Shown here piece after piece: positions 47,156 through 58,484 of a DNA stretch of 64,000 nucleotides. The position numbers were made by a program, and so were the translations under genes. The stretch lies in NCBI GenBank assembly GCA_963723355.1, contig CAVRQQ010000022.1, positions 71,346-135,345 of the forward strand, read 5' to 3'. The DNA is from JAFDBW01 sp963723355. GTDB lineage: Bacteria > Desulfobacterota > Desulfuromonadia > Desulfuromonadales > BM103. Numbering within the stretch: the stretch's first letter is position 1; the number at the start of each line of letters is the position of its first letter. The notes beneath the pieces were generated by a model. That model worked only from the letters and a program-made list of their open reading frames with translations, ran no database searches and was not told the origin of the DNA.

Positions 47156-47920
47156 ATGGTCAGGCCTGTTCGACAAGCCTTTGTTATCGTCACCTGCGAA
47201 CGGCATGCAGGTGATTATGCCTTGCGTTGTCTCGAGTCAGTCTACAGGCAGGACTATGATCGTAGCCTGATTCGTCATATCTTTATCGATGATGCATCGC
47301 AAGATGGTACGCATGAAAAGATTCAGCATTGGCTAAAGTCACACCCGGGTCATAATGTCGAATATATTCACAGGGAAACGCGAAGAGGAGGGACGGCCAA
47401 CACTCAAGAAGGGTTCTCTCGGGCGGACAGAGGTTCTGTTGTTCTTGAACTCAATGGTGACGACTGGCTGCCGGACAGCAAAGTCCTCGATTTTTACAGC
47501 CGGGTCTATGTCGATGACTCGGTCTGGATGACTTATAATACCTGTCGGGTAAAGGATGGGCCTCCTGGTGATTGGGCGCGTCCTTATCCGCAAGAGATAA
47601 TCAGGGATAATGCGTTTCGGGACATGCCTGTCTGGTCGGCAAGCCATTTGCATACTTTCCGTAGCGAGCTCTTTGCCCATCTTGAAGAGGACGTTTTTAT
47701 TGATCCATTGACTGGTGACTACTGGGAATGTGCTGATGACCAGGCTGTTTACCTAGGGATGCTCGAACTTGCCGGACCGCATTCGAAACATTTCAATCGG
47801 ATTACCTATATTTACAACTTTTGGCAAGAGTCACACAGTTACAACGACAACGAAAAATCGATTGCTACAGCGGCAAGAATTCGCCAGCTGAAGCGATATC
47901 AACCTTTGAAGACGTTATAA
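47156..47920 (+). CDS. Glycosyltransferase family 2
   Basis: A GT-A family protein of 254 residues. AFVIVTCERHAGDYALRCL, HIFIDDASQDGTHEKI and LELNGDDWLPD (DxD-like) are visible. The second half (WSASHLHTFRSELFAHLEE) has the aromatic loop of the polysaccharide GT2 group. I use the ATG at 47156; a TTG at 47144 is in frame. It is intact, unlike its neighbours. Confidence 0.83.
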   Translation: MVRPVRQAFVIVTCERHAGDYALRCLESVYRQDYDRSLIRHIFIDDASQDGTHEKIQHWLKSHPGHNVEYIHRETRRGGTANTQEGFSRADRGSVVLELNGDDWLPDSKVLDFYSRVYVDDSVWMTYNTCRVKDGPPGDWARPYPQEIIRDNAFRDMPVWSASHLHTFRSELFAHLEEDVFIDPLTGDYWECADDQAVYLGMLELAGPHSKHFNRITYIYNFWQESHSYNDNEKSIATAARIRQLKRYQPLKTL

Positions 47921-47956
47921 ACTTCGAGGCTTTACGTTAAAGAGATAGCTCAAGGA

Positions 47957-48894
47957 TTGAACTCTTTGAACAGGCAAACTTCTTCACATAAGCAGACATT
48001 AACACATCCGCAGCTCAGTATTGTCGTTTGTACATACAACCGGGCGACATTGCTAGCTGACTGTTTGCAGTCATTGGTCGATCAGACCTTACCTCCTGAT
48101 AAGTTTGAGGTCATCCTGGTCGATAACAACAGCAGCGACGGAACCGCTGATCTGGTTCGCGCATGGCAGGAAAAATATCCGTTTATCCATTATGTCCATG
48201 AAAACAAACAAGGCCTCAGCCACGCGCGAAATGCTGGCTGGCAAGGGGCATCCGGTGAGTTTGTTGCATTTGCTGATGACGATATACAGGCAGATCCAAA
48301 CTGGGCAGAAAGAATCCTTGCGGCTTTTAATAATGTCGACCCGCAACCTGCGGCTGTTGGTGGTATGATCACCCCGCGGCTGGAAAAGAATCCGCCATGG
48401 TGGTTCTCTCCCAAGCTCGAAATGCGAACATGGGGAGAGTCTCCGGGATTTCTAGATACACCGACAGCACATTATGGTTTCTCCGGCGCAAACATGGCTT
48501 TTCCCAAAAAGCTATTGAGTTTATATGGTGGTTTCAATCCGGAGTATGGCATGTGTGGAGATCGCGTCTGGCTTGGAGAGGAAACGGAACTGTTCATGAG
48601 AATCTATGAGAGACATCCCATTTCTGGTATGATCCGGCTATTCTGGTTAAACATTATGTCGCAGAGAGCCAGATGAATTTGCGGGATCGTTTGCATCGAA
48701 AATTTCAGACTGGTCGCACTCGACGTCAACTGGAAGGTGAAGATGTCACGCTGAACTTGGTATTAAGAGAAATGATTGGTGTGCTGCATTTGTTTATGGA
48801 GAAATGCTCGGAAGGACCTTTTTCTTCCCCTTACGTGGTGGTTTCTGTGTTGGAGCGGATTTTTGATCGTGTTGGTTTTTTTCCGGTCATATGA
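47957..48894 (+). CDS. Glycosyltransferase family 2, frameshifted
   Basis: A GT2 enzyme of about 312 residues. LSIVVCTYNRATLLADCLQS, VILVDNNSSDGT, GLSHARNAGWQGASGE and FADDDIQ (DxD) are present, as is GFSGANMAFPKKL. The literal frame ends at 48676. Restoring one C to the CCC near 48617 gives ERHPHFWYDPAILVKHYV, which continues through the frame ending at 48894. The C-terminal helix region (LHRKFQTGRTRRQLEG) is shared with other capsule-type GT2 enzymes. Confidence 0.82.
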
Positions 48895-48961
48895 AAGATC
48901 AAAATATTGAAGCTTAATTATTGGATAATCCATCTTTATTCGTTTTGCATTAAACAACATT

Positions 48962-49838
48962 GTGTTGAGAAACGATTTGAACTATGGCGAAATAACATTG
49001 AAAAAGACGGTTTATACTCGGCCTCACATTTGCAAAGTCCCGGTATTGATGGCTCGTGAAATGTTTGCCGATCTGATCACATCACGTGGACTTGCATGGA
49101 GATTGTTCGTACGCAACATCAAGGCACAGTATCGACAAAGTGCTCTCGGTTATCTTTGGGCATTTTTGCCGCCATTGTTCACCATGGTGGTTTGGGTGTA
49201 TCTCAATTCGCAAAAGATTATTAACATTGACGATCCTGGCATGCCATATCCGGTTTTCGTAATGACAGGTACTGTTCTTTGGCAGGTGTTTGTTGATGCG
49301 CTGCACAGTCCTTTAAGAGTCATGAACGAGTCACGCTCTATGTTGACCAAGATCAACTTTCCTCGCGAAGCACTTAATTTAGCCGGCCTTGGTGAGATTT
49401 TGTTTAACTTTATGATACGTATACTTTTAGTTGGTTGCCGTTTTGTCTGGTTTAAAGTCTCTGTGCCTGATACAGCCACTTTAGTTTTTCCTGGGGTTCT
49501 GGTTTTAATTCTACTCGGGATGATGTTTGGTGTGCTTTTAACGCCTCTAGGGATGCTTTATCATGATGTCGGTCGGGCGCTTGGACTTCTGGCACAGTCT
49601 GGTTTTTCCTGACACCGGTCATTTATCCAATGCCAAAGGGGGGTTGCTGCGTACTAGCAAACTTAAATCCAGTGACGCCAGTCCTGGTTACAACCCGTGA
49701 GTGGTTAACTCTTGGCCCTTCGAGCTCATTTGACAGGTTTTTGGATCGTTACCTTTTTAGCTATCGTCTTTCATTTTATTCGGTTGGTTGTTTTATCGTG
49801 TCGCCATGCCGCATCTTATTGAACGTATGAGTGCATGA
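48962..49838 (+). pseudogene. wzm: Wzm-like polysaccharide ABC permease, frameshifted
   Basis: An ABC-2 permease of about 290 residues that would export an undecaprenyl-linked O-antigen or capsule chain. LAWRLFVRNIKAQYRQSALG and YLWAFLPPLFTMVVWVYL are classic for Wzm/TagG. The literal frame ends at 49612. Restoring one T near 49595 gives FWFFLTPVIYPMPKGG, and NPVTPVLVTTREWL follows. A second break near 49770-49800 leads to RVAMPHLIERMSA with a stop at 49836-49838, which overlaps the Wzt start. The family identity is clear despite the breaks. Confidence 0.8.
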
Positions 49839-51031
49839 CAGTTATGAGTATGAGTGAAGAAGTCCTTATCAAGGTCGAAAATGTCTCGAAGAAATTCTGT
49901 CGTACCTTAAACGTTCGCTCTGGTACGGTGTTCAGGACGTTCTCGGTGATCTGAAAGGTCGTGCCAATAGTGAACAACAATTGAGACCTAATGAGTTCTG
50001 GGCAGTTAATAACCTAAGTTTCGAACTCAAACGGGATGAATGTCTTGGGCTTATTGGTAGAAACGGTGCAGGAAAAACCACATTGTTACGAATGTTAATG
50101 GCTTAATTAAGCCTGACTAGGGCAGGATTGAAATGTGCGGTCAAGTGGGGGCGCTGATTGCTTTGGGTGCCGGGTTTAATCCCATTTTAACAGGTCGTGA
50201 AAATATATATGTTAATGCATCAGTCCTGGGATTAAACAAATCGGAAATCGATAAGAAAATAGATGAAATTATCGAATTTTCAGAAATTGGGGAGTTTATT
50301 GATTCACCTGTCCAGAATTACAGTTCTGGTATGGCGGTAAGACTGGGTTTTTCAATCGCAGTTCACGTAAAACCGGACATCTTGTTCTGGATGAAGTCCT
50401 GGCGGTAGGCGATGCTCGGTTCAGAGCTAAATGTTTTAAAAGAATTGGTTCAATCCTAAGTGACAGCGCTGTCATCTTTGTTAGTCATAATGAGGCACAA
50501 GTTGCGAGATTGTGTAGCCGTGCCCTACTATTAAGGCATAATGAGCCTTACTTGAACGGTGCTGTCCCGGAGATACTGAGAGAGTATAGATCACAGAATA
50601 ATAGTGAGAACAAGTTAAGCGAAATCATCAAGGGTGAATGTGTCACAGATTTTTTAACTCATTCGAATGAAAAGACTCTCAACTGGGGCGAGATCCTAGA
50701 ATTCGAAGTTGAACTCAATTTGAAGGAGCCTTGTGAGGCGGGTTACCTTCTTGTTCACTGGTCGAAAAATGGGGATTTTGTTGCAAATTCAGAGGTCAGG
50801 TATGATAGCGATATTCCACTTAATTTGAAGGAAGGGAGAAACATTATCCGGATTCAAATAGGGCCCGTCCACCTTGTATATGGTGAGTATGAGTTGGCAT
50901 TCAGTGTGTTTGACAAGTCGAGAAACAAAACGATGATTCAGGCGTTTGATTTTATGACGGTTAAAATGACAGGTTTTTTGGGAAGTGGCCCTGATAATCT
51001 ATTGCCTATATCTGTGGTCTTAGAGGGTTGA
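49835..51031 (+). pseudogene. wzt: Wzt-like polysaccharide ABC ATPase with carbohydrate-binding tail, disrupted
   Basis: The ATPase partner of Wzm, about 395 residues if repaired. It has CLGLIGRNGAGKTTLLRM (Walker A), NYSSGMAVRLGFSIAV (signature), LDEVLAVGDARFRAKC (Walker B) and VSHNEAQVARLC (switch). The C-terminal 150 residues form a Wzt-type jelly-roll carbohydrate-binding domain. Missing bases near 49903 (T), 50095 (A) and 50386 (T), all in homopolymers, break the frame. In addition a TAG at 50118 sits in LIKPD-stop-GRIEM. The start overlaps wzm (ATGA). Confidence 0.82.
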
Positions 51032-51044
51032 CTAACTTAAAGTT

Positions 51045-51617
51045 ATGCGGAATCAAACGACTTCATTGCAAGAGTATATCACCCTACACAAATCGCAGCG
51101 TGTATGCCTGCACTTAGGATGTGGCGGTGTTAAGTGGGGGACTTTCATCAATGTCGACAAGTATCCTTACGATATCGATGTTGCTGATTCCTCACGTGAT
51201 GGTTGTGTCGCAGATGTTTTTGCCGATATGCGGAGTCTGGGGCTGGCAAATGGGTCAGTTGATGAAATTTTTACCTCACATACAATTGATCATTTTCCCA
51301 GGTGGGAAGCACTTGATATGTTCACTGATTGGTATCGGATGTTGAAGACTGGCGGTCTTTTGTGCATTGAGGCGGCGGACTTCTCTCGATGTGTTTTGTG
51401 GCTGTTCCATCCGTTGCGGTCAAAGCGGGTTTTGGCGAGAAACCAATTTTATGGCAACCAATGGGACAGAATTGATTTTGAAACACATCGTTATTTATGG
51501 AGCGCAAGAGAATTAAAAAGTGCCTTGGTTGATATCGGTTTTAAAGATGTTGTTTATTCGCACAAAACTCACACCCACCATCCGGGACGTGATATGAGGA
51601 TGGTCGCCCGTAAATAA
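51045..51617 (+). CDS. SAM-dependent methyltransferase (type 11-like)
   Basis: A 190-residue class I methyltransferase. LHLGCGGVKWGTFINVDKYP (about 23-42) is the SAM-binding loop form common in glycan loci. GSVDEIFTSHTIDHFPRWEA and MLKTGGLLCIEAADF complete the fold. It lies just behind Wzt, so it may cap or modify a sugar of the exported chain, though this is only positional inference. Confidence 0.83.
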   Translation: MRNQTTSLQEYITLHKSQRVCLHLGCGGVKWGTFINVDKYPYDIDVADSSRDGCVADVFADMRSLGLANGSVDEIFTSHTIDHFPRWEALDMFTDWYRMLKTGGLLCIEAADFSRCVLWLFHPLRSKRVLARNQFYGNQWDRIDFETHRYLWSARELKSALVDIGFKDVVYSHKTHTHHPGRDMRMVARK

Positions 51618-51658
51618 ATTGAAAGGGGTCGCACCACTTACCTCGGGGTGCTTGTAAA

Positions 51659-52366
51659 ATGATGACATATGAAACAGGCAGGGCGCATAAATTTAGTGAA
51701 ATTTACAGGTTGCATTCATGGAGTGGTATCTCTAAAAGCGGGCCGGGCTCTGATAAAGCCAATATCTCAGAATATTGCAATTATGTGAACAAGGTTTTAA
51801 CTGAGCTAAAGGGCAGGGGCGCGCAAACTATTGCAGAGATTGGTTGCGGGGACTGGTCAGTCACAGAAAAACTCGAACTTGCCCAATTTAAATCTTACTT
51901 GGGCATAGATATCGTCCCTGATATTATTGAGGCGAATAAGGAAAAATTCGGGAGAGGAAGTGTGGCATTTAAGTGCCTGGATGTCGTTGATGAAGATTTA
52001 CCATTCTCTGACATCGTTATTGCCAAGGATGTTCTACAACACCTTTCAAATAGTTCCGTTTTAACGGTTGTCAATCGACTGAGAGAGGCGTGTAATCATT
52101 TGATTGTGACAAATGATGTGAAAAAAGAGTGTGCAATCAAAACGTTCAAACTTTTCAAGATGTGGAAAATGATTTATGACCGGGGTTTTTTGAATCAGGA
52201 TATTGAAGATGGCTCCTCCCGACCAATAGATTTGAAGGCCGATCCCTTTAATTTACAACCAGAGACATCTTATAGATATTATTCTTACCTTGAGAAAAAT
52301 TCATGTATTGAAAGATATACCAAGGAGATACTGTTGCTAAACTTCCCCAAGGCAGAGGAGAGATAA
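51659..52366 (+). CDS. SAM-dependent methyltransferase
   Basis: A 235-residue class I methyltransferase with the motif IAEIGCGDWSVTEKL near residue 58, GIDIVPDIIEANKEKFG near 81 and IVIAKDVLQHLSN near 118. The substrate is unknown. It ends directly before the next glycosyltransferase. Base composition is AT-richer than the pil genes. Confidence 0.8.
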   Translation: MMTYETGRAHKFSEIYRLHSWSGISKSGPGSDKANISEYCNYVNKVLTELKGRGAQTIAEIGCGDWSVTEKLELAQFKSYLGIDIVPDIIEANKEKFGRGSVAFKCLDVVDEDLPFSDIVIAKDVLQHLSNSSVLTVVNRLREACNHLIVTNDVKKECAIKTFKLFKMWKMIYDRGFLNQDIEDGSSRPIDLKADPFNLQPETSYRYYSYLEKNSCIERYTKEILLLNFPKAEER

Positions 52367-52367
52367 A

Positions 52368-53571
52368 ATAAATACAGCCAGTCAGAATAATGATGCCAGT
52401 AAGATTCTCCTTCTAGTTCCGGACTCTGCCTTTTGGGTGACAGCCCGTATTGCTAGGGCAATCGTCGAGTCTCTTGAGTCACAATCGTTCTCGCCAATAA
52501 TTTGCTCTGGGCCTGTCCTCGCAGAGCTCCTGCAATCCGATAATAAAATTCTGGATCTGGTCGATATGATCCATTTCCTGACTCCTCACTTAGCGACACG
52601 TTTCAAAGATGATTTTTATGATCGTGCAGCGTTTATCTCAACTATTCATCATATTGAAAATGATGCCAGTATAGAGCCTGCTGGTTACTCTGATGCAATT
52701 ATGACTGTCTCTAAACAATGGCATGACGAACTGATAAAAACAGGGCTACCCGACGATAAGCTTGTGATGGTCCAAAATGGAATAATCACTGATCTTTTCA
52801 GACCAGTTTTTCAGGATGTTAAATTTAAACTCAGAGAAAAATATAAAGTGCCACGAGATGCATTTATCGTGGGCTTCTCTGCTAAACGAGATAGTGACTC
52901 GTGTGGTCGGAAGGGTGTGGAGGTTCTTGAAGAACTGATTAAGACGACCTCAGATCTTTCGGATGGCAACATTGCTTGGTTCTTGCGTGGCCCTGGCTGG
53001 GATGATGTGATCAATAAGCTGAGAATGGCAGGTGCAAAAGTTTATTACTCTCCGTTTCTTGAGAACGATGCCGAGTTGGCTGAATCCTATCAAATACTTA
53101 GACTCATTTGTTATAACTTCAAGAATTGAGGGCGGCCCCGTCCCCCTATTGGAAGCCATGGCAACAGGTCTCCCAGTTGTAACAACGAGGGTCGGTGTTG
53201 CCTTGGAGATTATTGAGGATGGAGTGAACGGTTATCTGGTTGATTTTAATTCTCCCGAGCAAATGAGGGCGCGGTTGGAAGCACTGAAAGAACAACCAGA
53301 CGTCGCAAGCTCGATCGGTCAATTGGCAAGGCAAATCATTGTGGAGCGATGTCAATGGAAGCATACAACACGAAACATTCTCGGTTTATATGCTGTCGCA
53401 GAAAAGAACTTCTTGGAAAGATCTGACCAATACGCTATCAATCGTAGGCCTTGGACGCAGAATGACCCCGGTATCAGGGCCATGAAGCGATGGGTGTCTG
53501 CAAGGGAGTGTTTACATTTTGCTAAATTTCTCAAACAGAGCGGAGCACGTCTGCTTCGATCAGACTTTTGA
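52368..53571 (+). CDS. Glycosyltransferase family 4, frameshifted, start uncertain
   Basis: A GT-B enzyme of about 400 residues. The first conserved strand (KILLLVPDSAFWVTARIARA) lies before the first usable start codon (GTG 52437). Reading back, the frame is open to 52341 without ATG, GTG or TTG; an ATA at 52368 has a GAGGAG ribosome site before it. Either the ATA is a misread ATG or the start is unusual. The C-terminal half has the GT4 signature SRIEGGPVPLLEAMATGLPV. The literal frame breaks at about 53087; removing one A gives ESYQYLDSFVITS. Confidence 0.78.
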
Positions 53572-53650
53572 CCAAGGCGGTTTCGATTGCACCTTTTGAT
53601 CTTAATGTAATAAAAAGAGCCGCATCGTTATTGGTAACCGAATAAATCGT

Positions 53651-54844
53651 ATGGTGAATTTCTTTACATCCTACCTTGGTGGAACGCACGGTTCCGCAAA
53701 ATCAGCACAGGATTTTTTAAAGGCGTTGCTTGCTTCTGCTGGATCTGTACGTGTTATCAGCCCTAATCAACAGGAGCTTCCAGACGCGTTGTTTGGCATC
53801 AAGCTGGCCGAGCCTGAGTGGTTTACTATGCCCAAGTGCGTACGGCTGCCTAGGCCGCTTTTGAAGACGAGAAGACACCATTTGCGGGAATGGATAGATG
53901 ACCAGGTTGCATTGTACAAATTGAAAGAGTTCAGTGAGGGTGGCATTACTATAGTCAATGGCTGGGCGAGCTATGAAGACTGGCGAGCCTTTCGTCATAA
54001 TTTTGCAGGGCCCAAAGTGATGATAGTCAGGGAGTCGCAACGGCACTTTTCCGGGCGGGACAAAAACCACGCAATACCACCACTGTTGAATAGCTTTGCA
54101 GAATTTGATTCCCTGATTTTCGTGTCTGAACGCGGCTGTAATGAATGGCGGCAGCATGATGAAATCAGTAAAATACCTTATGTCGTGTTGCCAAATTGCT
54201 GCGAAGAGGAAGAGGTGAGTATCCACACCTCTCGTGACAGGAACAATGTGCGAGAAGAGTTTGGTTTTAAGCAGGATGACTTTGTCATTTTATGTCCTGG
54301 GACAATAGAACACCGCAAAGGTCAGGACCTGTTGTTGCATATAGTCCCGGATCTTATGACAAAAATTCCATCACTGAAGATTTTATTGGTGGGCGATCCT
54401 GATACTAAGTGGGGACATGAACTATTAGAAGGTATACCTAAAGACCTTATGGGCAATGTCATCCACTACTGGCACACGAGGCCCGGGATAATGGATATCC
54501 TCTATGCCTCAGATTTGTTAGTGTTCCCCTCACGTGCAGAAGCACTACCGAGGACAGTTCTTGAAGCAATGGTCATGAAAACACCAGTCGTAGCCTCCGC
54601 CGTTGATGGTATCCCGGAATTGGTAGATGACGGTCAGAGTGGATTGTTGTTCCCAAGTGACGATAAAGAGGGGCTTCTGAAGGCAGTCATTAGATTGTTT
54701 GATGATAAAGATCTTATGGCGCGAATGGCAGCCTCTGGATATGAGAGATATTGGGCTATATTCTCAAGAAGACATCAATTTGACAGAATGGGCCATGTCC
54801 TAGAAAATATCATTCGGACATGCCAAGCTGAGAGAGTAGAATGA
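53651..54844 (+). CDS. Glycosyltransferase family 4
   Basis: An intact 397-residue GT-B enzyme. The N-terminal GGTHGSAKSAQDFLKALL is the acceptor-side glycine loop. The C-terminal half has FVILCPGTIEHRKGQDLLL and FPSRAEALPRTVLEAMVMKT (the E-x7-E nucleotide-sugar motif), then VVASAVDGIPELVDDG. It is a retaining transferase acting on a lipid-linked glycan; donor unknown. It is followed by the WbsX gene after seven bases. Confidence 0.92.
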   Translation: MVNFFTSYLGGTHGSAKSAQDFLKALLASAGSVRVISPNQQELPDALFGIKLAEPEWFTMPKCVRLPRPLLKTRRHHLREWIDDQVALYKLKEFSEGGITIVNGWASYEDWRAFRHNFAGPKVMIVRESQRHFSGRDKNHAIPPLLNSFAEFDSLIFVSERGCNEWRQHDEISKIPYVVLPNCCEEEEVSIHTSRDRNNVREEFGFKQDDFVILCPGTIEHRKGQDLLLHIVPDLMTKIPSLKILLVGDPDTKWGHELLEGIPKDLMGNVIHYWHTRPGIMDILYASDLLVFPSRAEALPRTVLEAMVMKTPVVASAVDGIPELVDDGQSGLLFPSDDKEGLLKAVIRLFDDKDLMARMAASGYERYWAIFSRRHQFDRMGHVLENIIRTCQAERVE

Positions 54845-54851
54845 TATCGCC

Positions 54852-55954
54852 ATGGAACTCAATGACATTAGGCTTATAGCATTTTATCTCCCTCAGTTTC
54901 ATCCCATCCCTGAAAATGATAAATGGTGGGGTAAGGGATTCACCGAATGGGTGAATGTAGTAAAAGCACGCCCTTTTTTCCATGGGCACTGCCAACCATT
55001 TCTGCCGTCAGATCTTGGTTTTTATGATTTACGTGTGCCAGAGTCAAGGCTTGCTCAAGCAGAACTAGCCAAATCTTTTGGTATCGGAGGTTTTTGTTAC
55101 TGGCACTATTGGTTCGGTAATGGGAAAAGGCTTCTTGAGAGACCATTTGACGAGGTTTTGTCAAGTGGTAAGCCTGATTTTCCTTTTTGTCTTGCTTGGG
55201 CGAATCAGACTTGGAGCGGTATTTGGCATGGCGCGCCTGATAAAGTTCTAGTTGAACAAGAATACCCGGGAGAGAAAGACTGGGTTGATCACTTCTTCAC
55301 TGTTTTGCCTGCTTTCAATGACAAACGGTATATTCGTATTAACGGTAAGCCCCTATTTGTAATTTATAAACCTAGCGAAATGTCAGATCTTGCTTCTTTT
55401 GTTAAGTGTTGGCAATGTCTGGCTCATGACAATGGCTTAGATGCTATCTACTTCATCGGAATAACATCGGTCCCTCTTGATAAAGAGGAGACCGGTCTGG
55501 ATGGGATAACATCCCAGCCACCGGGGGATCTTATCGGTTACAAAAAAACAGGAGTTTTTGATAGTTTGCTCAAGAAATTTACTGACATGACTAAAGAGGA
55601 CCTAGTTAGAAAATATCTTAATCGACCTGAAGTTTATGACTACGAAATGATCACAAAGATTGAGAATTATGAACGACTAACTTTGAGAGCCAATAACACG
55701 GTTTACCCGTGTGTTATGCCAAATTGGGACAATACCCCACGATCTGGAACCAATGGAATCGTGCTTAAGAATTCGACTCCTGAAAAGTTTGCTTCAAATT
55801 TGAAAAAGGCGATTAATTTTATCGAAACGTATGAGAGTGAGGAAAAGATTATATTTATAAAATCATGGAATGAGTGGCTGAAGGTAATGTTCTCGAACCT
55901 AGCAGATTGTGGGGGGATGCATACTTAAAGGTATGCAAGGAATGCCTGGAGTGA
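54852..55954 (+). CDS. WbsX-family protein (GH99-like), frameshifted at the C-terminus
   Basis: About 367 residues of the Glyco_tranf_WbsX family, which has a GH99-like (beta/alpha)8 barrel and is found in O-antigen loci. IAFYLPQFHPIPENDKWWGK and GFTEWVNVVKARP at the N-terminus, then FCYWHYWFGNGKRLLERP and LAWANQTWSG, are diagnostic. The literal frame stops at 55928; adding one G near 55877 restores SWNEWAEGNVLEPSRLWGDA and a stop at 55954. Whether such proteins transfer or cleave sugars is unsettled. Confidence 0.87.
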
Positions 55955-56099
55955 TTTTCTGTCTCTTCTTTTTTGTAATGTACCCAAGGAAATTTACCAT
56001 GAACCCAACAATTATTATCCTTACGAGTTTTGTGAGCAAACCCCGTGAGAATACTTCACTGGCGATTTTCTCGCTTTAATGCCTTTTTAGAGACAGGTT

Positions 56100-57220
56100 A
56101 TGGCTGAGAAACCGTCTGATAGTCCACAAAAAATCATTGTCCTTCGTGAGACATGGGGACATATGGCACGGTGAGCGGCTTTGATCCGCTTTTTACTGCT
56201 ATATCGAGATTGTCTTGGGTTTCAGTGCTCAGTTTCTATGTTACAGCGACCTCAACCGAACCTACGATATTAGATAAATTTTTCAAGTTTTTTGGCCAGG
56301 GACCACTTGTTTCTGAAAGTGACTCAACAAACCCTTCCTATATGGAAAGAAGGCATGTACAGGCAGCCATTGAGGTCTTGAACACAGCTCAGAGTGAGCA
56401 AGACTCCTTAGTGTTTCTTTCCGCTGCCGAAAACCAATATTGTGGCCAGTTGTCCAGGGCAGATGATTCTATCAAGAAAAGGATAGTGTTGTTCCTTCAC
56501 CAGCCACCTTCCTGGTTCAAAAAGCATTGGCATGACTTTTCAGTTTTTGATGGTTTGAGAGCACTTGTTTGCCTTTCTTCAGTTCAGAAAGATTATTTTT
56601 CCGGTATAACATCTTCGCCAGTAATGCAAATTCATCACGGGGTGAAACATGATTTCTTTATTCCGTCTCAGCTTGAACCCATTCAGCCGCCTCGCCTCTT
56701 GTTTGTCGGTCAATGGCTGAGGGATTTTAGGACTTTGCATGCCTCAATGCAGGAGGTCTGGGCGTCGATGCCAAGAGTGACTTTAGACTGCGTTATCCCA
56801 AGCCACGTTCTTGATAAACCAGGTTTAAGTGAGCTTAAACATGATTCCCGTGTGCGCTGGCACGAAGGTATTGAACCTGAAGCACTTCGAGACCTCTATC
56901 AGAAAGCGACGCTCCTATTTTTGCCTTTGATTGATTGCGCTGCAAACAATGCCATTCTTGAAGCTATGGCGTGTGGGTTGCCAATTATTTCAAGTAATGT
57001 TGGTGGGATTAGAGATTACGTCAACACAGACTATGCCGTATTATGTCCTCCGGACGATGTGAAGGCACATGCTTCTGCTGTTTTAAATATGCTTGAGGAT
57101 GACGAATTCAGATCTGTAGCCGGGAAGAAAAGCAGAGAGTTTGTTGTACAGCGTCTTGATTGGTCATCGATTGCCGGGGGTTTGTTGGCATCTTTAGATC
57201 TGCCGCACAGGATAGGATAG
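56100..57220 (+). CDS. Glycosyltransferase family 4-like, frameshifted near the start
   Basis: A GT-B protein of about 373 residues. The literal long frame starts at 56153, but an upstream ATG at 56100 begins a coherent N-terminus (KIIVLRETWG) that joins the frame if one G is added to GGGG near 56155, giving WGTYGTVSGFDPLF. The C-terminal half has RLLFVGQWLRDF and ANNAILEAMACGLPIISSNVGG, the GT4 donor-binding region. The gap before it (55955-56099) holds nothing I recognise. Confidence 0.8.
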
Positions 57221-57223
57221 CTT

Positions 57224-58484
57224 TTGTCTCTAAGTGTTGTACATGTTAGCTCCAGTGATATCTCCGGGGGCGCTCCGCGTGCCACTTACCGTCTCCACCG
57301 TGCTTTAATAGATACCTGTGTGCACTCAGAAATGCTGGTGCATGAAAAACTGGGAGATGATGACCTGATCTCCATCTGCGGACCACAACGATACAGAAGA
57401 TTTTATGAATTAATAAGAAGCTTAAGAAGATATCGCTGGTCGAAGTACAGGTCGACAAGTAACAATTATTTTAACCGTGCAGAAGATTCGTGGGGGTTCT
57501 CAAGCAGGCTGAACTCTGTAAGTTATGACCTTGTTCATCTGCATTGGCTTGGATCAAACACTCTGACGGTTGAGGAAATTGGCCGTCTAAGGCAGCCTGT
57601 GGTTTGGACGCTGCACGACATGTGGGCCTTCTGTGGTGCTGAACATTATGTCTCAGATGACACGGAAGCCCGCTTTCGTAGCGGGTACAATTCTGGTAAC
57701 CGGGAGCTCGGGGAGTCAGGCCCGGATATGAACCGTTGGGTTTGGACTAGAAAGCTCAAGTCTTGGAAGCGTCCGATGACCATTGTCTGCCCGAGCCAAT
57801 GGCTTGCGAGTTGCGCACGCGAAAGTGTTTTGTTTAAAGATTGGCCGGTATGTGTCTATCCCTAATCCGATTGATGTTGAACTCTGGCAACCCATTCAAA
57901 AGCATGTCTCCCGAGCAAAGTTAAGGCTGGCCAACGACAAAAAAATCATACTGTTTGGGTCATCCACTGGTGAGTCTGATCCTCGCAAAGGTGCGGATCT
58001 GCTCCACGAAGCTTTGCACGTATTGAGTTCACGTGGCCTGAAGAATATTCAGCTGGTTGTGTTCGGCCAGGAGGCTCCTCACCAAACGGAGCCCTTACCG
58101 TACCCCGTGTCCTACCTGGGGCATCTGCAGGAGGATGCCCGTATGATTGATGCATACAATTCCGCAGATGTCATGCTGGTTCCTTCACGCCAGGATAATC
58201 TGCCGCAAACGGCAGTGGAGGCCCACGCCTGCGGTGTTCCGGTGGTGGCGTTCAAGGTCGGCGGTTTGCCAGACATCGTTAGTCACTTAGCCTCGGGTTT
58301 TCTTGCCAGCCCCTTTGAAACCGGTGACTTGGCTGATGGGATAGAGTGGGTCCTTGGGGATGAATCACGAAGGGAAGCTCTAGGTAAAACCGCGCGCGAG
58401 TTCGCTGTGCAGAATTTTTCCAAGACGGTCATTGCCAAGGCCTATTCAGACTTGTATGGGCAGATTCTGCAGAGGACTGTTTAA
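57224..58484 (+). CDS. Glycosyltransferase family 4 (WcaC-like), frameshifted
   Basis: A GT-B enzyme of about 420 residues. VHVSSSDISGGAPRATYRLH and VVWTLHDMWAFCGAEHY mark the WcaC-like group. An insertion near 57859 splits the gene into frames 57224-57865 and 57783-58484; dropping one C gives VCVIPNPIDVELWQ. The second half has LFGSSTGESDPRKGADLL, VPSRQDNLPQTAVEAHACGV and VVAFKVGGLPDIV. The start is TTG. The gene at 61444 is a paralogue. Confidence 0.84.

Noticed and set aside
41013..50120. Pyrrolysine or other amber recoding
   Set aside because: Only two cases, both inside the error-rich part of the contig, with no recoding gene in the window. Kept only as something to check.
43250..51031. 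A mobile-element insertion as cause of the broken glycan genes
   Set aside because: No transposase, inverted-repeat ends or target duplications were seen; breaks are single-base.
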